Shown piece by piece: positions 37,401 to 43,400 of a stretch of 64,000 nt of DNA. The notes under the pieces are model-generated. The model worked only from the letters and a program-made list of their open reading frames with translations. It searched no databases and was not told the origin of the DNA. The stretch comes from Patiria miniata (lineage: Eukaryota > Echinodermata > Asteroidea > Valvatida > Asterinidae): contig NW_024037076.1 in NCBI RefSeq assembly GCF_015706575.1, positions 186,001 through 250,000 of the forward strand, read 5' to 3'. Position 1 is the first letter of the stretch; every line of letters starts with the position of its first letter. The position numbers and the translations under genes are program-made.

Positions 37401-40400
37401 TCCTTTCAGTCCTCGGGAGTTGAGTCTTTTGTTCAAAACGGTCCTCTGTAGTAGGTTTGTGTGCTTAGTCTATGGGAGAGTGTTATATTACAGGGACAAA
37501 GGGAAACACAAAGCATTGTCCTCAGGAGTATAGTAAAACAAGAGTGTATGCTCAAGCATGGGATGTGTGTGTACATTTCATGACGTCACATTCTGAGCCA
37601 GTAAACAAAATGTTCCCTTTTGTCTCTTGGACACCAGGAGATTCCAACCACGTTCCATCCAGCAAAGCCAAGACGGGTCAACCGTCGGCCAAGACGAAAG
37701 CAGCGTCCACAGCAGCAGCTGCGGCTACTGCAGCAGCCGCAGAGGTAGCAGCTGAAGCAGCGGCCGCAGCCAAAGCAGCAGCAACAGCGGCGGCTGCAGC
37801 ACAAGCAGCCAAGCCCGAACCCAAGCCGGAAACGCCCTCCAAACCCTCAGCGCCAATACCCATCGCTCACATGAGCCTCCCAGCCCAACCCAGCCGGCCT
37901 AGCAGCAAGGCGGCCCCGTTACCGGCTAAGAACAAGCGACCGCTCTTGTCGCCTCCAGCAAAGCAAGACGCCAAACCGGCCCCTGTCCCGCCGCTGCAGT
38001 CGCCCCCTCCGCTGCAGCCGGTACAGCAAGTATCTCCAGTTGTGACATCACCGCCGTCGCAGTTTCTCTCCACACCAACGCCAGACCTACCACTTCCAGT
38101 GCCAAAAAGTAAGCATTCAGTAGACAAATCTGGCAGTAGCCATTTCCTTCAGTGGCACCAGGCTCGGGCGAGTCGCGCTCAGATTATACACACCAGAGTT
38201 GTAATGACTAGAGTCAATGGCGCGACTCAAGTCCAACTCGAGTCACAATTTTTGGTGACTCAACTCGACTCGTGTAAGGGCAAATGACTCACTGCGAGCA
38301 AATGACATGACTGGACTCGAGTCCCTAATAAGAAAGACTCGACTTGACTCGAGCGAAGGCTAATAAGACTTGAGTCCCAAAAATAAAAGCAAAACTTTGC
38401 GAAAAGTATTGGCAATGACTTACAGTGCCAAATTTATGTTCACGTCACTTTGCGAATACAGTACGGCACAGCAGCCACTTGTCATGTACAAACATACACC
38501 ATGTCACAGACTCCCACTTCGTGGTTCTAGAACGCACAAAATACTGTCCAGGAACCAGACTTTAAAAAACACATTTTCCAATTCTGGTCGCCCGATTCCA
38601 CTAAACTACTGTGAGCCCCCTCTCTCTGTCACTACTTAATGCTGACTGTGCAATGAAATACAAAGTTGGGGAATATTGCGTCGCGTCAGTGCAACAAGGT
38701 CGTAACTCCATTCTGCAACAAAGTCGTATCTCGTGCGAATACGCTCCGTGCAACAAGGTGGTATCTCGACGTCCATTGACTTCGCGTGTACATCCGGGTT
38801 ATTTTAAGCGAGATACGACCTTTTAACATTCTAAAACTCGCGTTTTGCGTTCATAACTCCATTCTGCAACAAAGTCATATCTCGCGCGAATACTCTCCGT
38901 GCAACAAGGTCGTATCTCGACGTCCATTGACTTTGCGTGTACATCCGGGTTATTTTAAGCGAGATACGACCTTTTGACATTCTAAAACTCGCGTTTTGCG
39001 TCGTTCATACCATTTTAGGAGATACGACCTTGTTGCACTGACGCGGTGATTGCTTACCCTATTGACCCAAATCAAGTACAGACATCAGCAGCCATGGCAA
39101 TACTTTCTCACCAAGCTAACTTCTAAACACTGCTAGACTAGGTCAGAGTCTTGGCTAGTTTTTAGTTTCATTGGTTTTATGTCTTATATTTGTGGCTCAT
39201 CTACATGTAAAGTTTCTGGGTTGATTCATTCCCACAGATGATGTCTCCAAGCCATCGGTTCAGCAGCCGAAGCCTAAAGTCGCCCCACACCAACCCAAGC
39301 CATCCGGCCTGCCCACACCCCCCTCCCTTACCCCGCTGAAACCCAGCCACCCGGCACCAGCCGCGACCAAACCGCCCAAACCCCACCCGAAGGACACGCC
39401 CGTCTCAGAGCCCCCGGCTCTCAAGTCGCAGCCCCCCGCGCCACCCCAGGGGCCTCCCGTGATCTCCTCCCATCCCCCTAGGCACGACGCCAACGCTGAA
39501 AGCCACGTGGGGGTGACAGACACACACCCGGACCGAGACCCAGACACGGACCCGGATCATCTTCCCGAGGCGCCGGCCCAACCCTCCCCACCGATGCCGC
39601 TAGCGGGGCGTCACGAGTCACCGGTGTACAGCCCTTCCATGCCCATGTTGGAGAAGCCAGACCTGATACCGGTCAAATTCATGATCGGCGACGACGACGA
39701 AGAAGACGAGGAGGACCGAAAGGGGGAGGAGCCAATGCAAAACAATTCACCTGTTGCCGTGGAAACCTCAGCCCCGCCTCCAAGTCAGTCCCCCATCGCC
39801 AAGGAACCCATTAAGCAAGGTAAATATTAAATATCAATTCACAGAAAATATATCTTATTCAACTGTTTGTGAAGACTTTGCAGTCTGTATCTATCAAAAC
39901 ATATTATGGTGTATGAGATTTTCCGAAAACGTTTTTGCGATACGTGTTTTCTAAGAATTGGCCTTTGTGTCATTTTCTGTTTTTGCAGGCCCGCCAACCA
40001 AGTCCAGCAGCATGCCTTCAACCAAGAGTTCGGAAAACCTCAAGAAGATGGAGAGGACAACTCCAGGACCAATGAAGAAGGTGGGACATAACCTTGGGTA
40101 TCCGTGGGTTAGGATCATGTCTTAGACATATCAAAGAATTTCTGGGTTCTGTGACATGTAGATGTTTTTAATAATTCTGGTGGTTTGATCTGAAGATGTC
40201 TGACTTAACCAGCGGTATCTCTTCTTCTAAGGCTCCGTCTCAAGACGTCAGGATTCAGAACGTGGGATCCTGGTCCAACCTAGCCACGGCTCTCAACCAA
40301 CCAAAGACCAAGCAGGCAACGCCTGTGGCCAATCGCTCCACGAGCTCCAGTTTTGAGATGTTCAGGAAGGCCGCTCAGGAGAAGCAAGAGCGGGTGAGTC

Positions 40401-43400
40401 CTTGGCTCCCTTTTTTTTTTTTTACCTGATTTATTTGCCTCAAATGTCGGCTGATGACTGCAAATGGTGCTCGACTAGACTTAGTGCTTATTCTCGATCA
40501 TAACCCCATCTAAAAACACGTTAAAATTGTGCAGCAGCAGGATTCCAGTCAAACCAGTGAATTTGGCGGTTTTGAGACATCATCTTTCATTGAAAAAAAA
40601 ACTTTTTCATTTTGCCGACACGCATGGCTACGACAACGCGCGCGCATACCAGAAACCGGAGACTTGTTTTTTTTGGCCTTACAGATTGAAACTTTGAATT
40701 GATGCCCTATGTATTCATGTGGATACCACTAAATGTCAGCTTTAAAGACAGACCTGTCTGAAATAGTGTATTCACTTGGACATTTGTGAGTAACTTAGCA
40801 ATACGCGTTCTCCTCACATTCAGGAACGAACCAAGAAGATGCAAGAGGAACTGCGAAAGAACCAACGCGAACAGGCAGAGAAGGAACGACAACGGCAGGA
40901 GAGGGAGAGACTAAGGCAAGTCTAATCAGCCTGTGATAATATAATGGTGGCCATAATAGGAGGGCGCTATTTTAATTTGATGTCAAAAAGAACAAAAGCG
41001 CCCTCTGTTGTGGGCACTAATCTCTAAATGTTAATGTGGCTTTAAAGGCATATAGGACCATTTGCATAAGTTATCCAAAAGTAACAAACCAAATTATCAA
41101 AAAGCTTACTTGGACTATAAAAAGGGCCCATGCAATGTTACTTTTTAAACTTACTGGTTCATTTTTCATGCGAACGCGAACATGAAGCAAATTTGATGTC
41201 GCGAAAAATTAACCACGAAAGTTGCTGAAGTTGAATTGGTGAACTGCCAACATTGGGCTGGATAGCTCAGTTGGTAGAGCTCCAGAATTGCAATCCGAAA
41301 GTCGCAGGTTCAAACCCCGCTCCTATTAAATTCTTTGTTCAACTTAAAGGGAATATACATCATTTGCTTTTGCTGTAATTTTCAGAAATGGATGGAATTG
41401 GGGGGTTGGAAATATATAGCAAATATAGTTACACTGCCTTTCTGGTTCCCTGACTCCATATAAGAAGAAACAGAGCAGTTTACATACATTGGGGAATTGT
41501 AAGGTCAGGGAACCAGTCTAGCTGGCTTGTACCCGTTCATAGGTGTGTAATCGATTGCAAACAAGTGCGATGGTCAATTTGAAAAAAGGCCAGTTTTTTC
41601 CAACGTTGGTCGGCCGACCAGCGTTGGAAATTGATACAAAAATACCTCTTTTCTTGAAAATGACAGTATACCAGGTGCCATGATTTCACAGGATGCTTTA
41701 CACTGTCATTCACTAACAGTCCAGCAAGGTATTTCAAAATGATTTGGTAGTTTTATTTTTTGATGTTTGCAATTGTTGTATTTTCCCTTTAAAAAAAAAT
41801 ATTAATAATAATTTTTACGCGTCTGGTCAGTTTCCCATTGGGATTTATTCAGAAAAGGTTAAAATGTGTTCAACCTTTGCGAAAATCGCAGCCTGAATGC
41901 TTGCCGTCACGTCACAAATTCGCATTCGCGTAAGCGTTTGCGCAGGTGTGAACATGCTTTTTTTCCTCCGTTAACTGAGATGCGTTACTAAGTTTGACTT
42001 TAGTTTTCTTTCTTTCTTTCTTTCTTGACAGGGAGAAGGAAGAAGATGAAGCGTTGGAGAGGGCAAGACTGGCTCAGAAGGAGGACCAAAACAAGCAGCA
42101 GTCCCAGAAAGAACGAGAGAGACTACGCGAACAAGAACGACGGAAAAGAGAAGCGGTCAGTTAAAGCTTAAATCCTATCACGCAATTCTGTTGCAATGTT
42201 GCAGACGAGTGTGTGCCCCCACAAATCATCACCGGTTTCACGAAAGGACAGGCATATGGATTTTGAAGAAAAACTGTTTTCGAGATAATCGCAAGAGAAG
42301 TTTCTCCGTTTTTAAAACAGCAAAAAACTACTACTTTGCAACAACTTTATGCAAAAAGGAAACCTTGACGTAATTCTTTGATAGGTAAACTTTAATTTGA
42401 ACCCAGTAATTATAATTAATAGAGTGGTGAATTAGCCAAAATTAATCAGTGAAGATGCCCGTCCCTTTGTGAAAGTGAAAATCCAACTGTTCCACATTTA
42501 CGCCCTTCTTGTTTAATGTGCTTTTCCATAGGGAAGGGCGCGCGTGTTCGATAACGCGTGCTCGCAGCTGAGAATGTAACACAGATGCCCGTCCCTTCGT
42601 GAAAACAAAAATCTCCATTGACCTACTGTTACCGCCGTTCCGTGCAATACGTTTTTGTACGTGTTCACGAGGGCAGGCATGTTTGCGTCTCTTCGTGAAA
42701 TCGCAAAATGCAATTATCGAGATGCCTGCCCCTGACATCATGAATGTTATTCAGGAATTAATGATGTTTTGCTAACGGAAACATGTCAGAATGCTTAAGT
42801 ACCAGGTTTTAAAGCAAAACAGGGAAAAAACTCAAAATCGAAAAAAATTGTCAATTTCGACATGCCCGTCCCTTCGTGAAATCGGTGACGAAATGTGGCC
42901 TGTCACCTCGAAATGAGCTTAGAGTCTGTAATTGCCATTTTGCAGTACAGTGGGACAAAGCCAAAATTGGAAAGGGTGGGCAATTCATTTTTGTGTTGAG
43001 GTGAACCTCAGTCCCTAACTCCTGTTGTACCTTTTTCCAATGATTCGTTCTGTCGAACATTTTTAAAAACCTATTTCATCCCGTTTATTATAAGTTGACT
43101 GTAAACACAACTGCAGGTTTTGTAAATGCCATTTTCTCAAGAATCAGTTGTACAACTTCAAGTAAGTTGGTGGTCTATATTTCCATTTCTGAACTCAGCA
43201 CCCCTTAACATCGTATACCATTGGAAAGCTCTTGATCTGCAGAATCCAGATATTCAAAAATATCTGATTTTCCAAAAAGTCAGACTTTTAAGCTCATTTT
43301 ATGATGGCAGTGCACAGATCAGCAATATGTCAGCACGATTTTTGGTCCCCTCTTTTACAGCCGATCAGTTCAGGCATAAGTTCTAGGTGAAATGCTGATG

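Noticed and set aside
37472-37637. Upstream extension of exon 18 as coding
   Set aside because: The frame is open, but the acceptor at 37637 and the phase of exon 17 place the exon start at 37638, and the upstream residues have no BRD4 similarity.
38155-38287. Read-through of exon 18 past 38108
   Set aside because: The sequence after the donor GTAAGC turns into GACTCGAGT simple repeat; exon 19 joins in phase.
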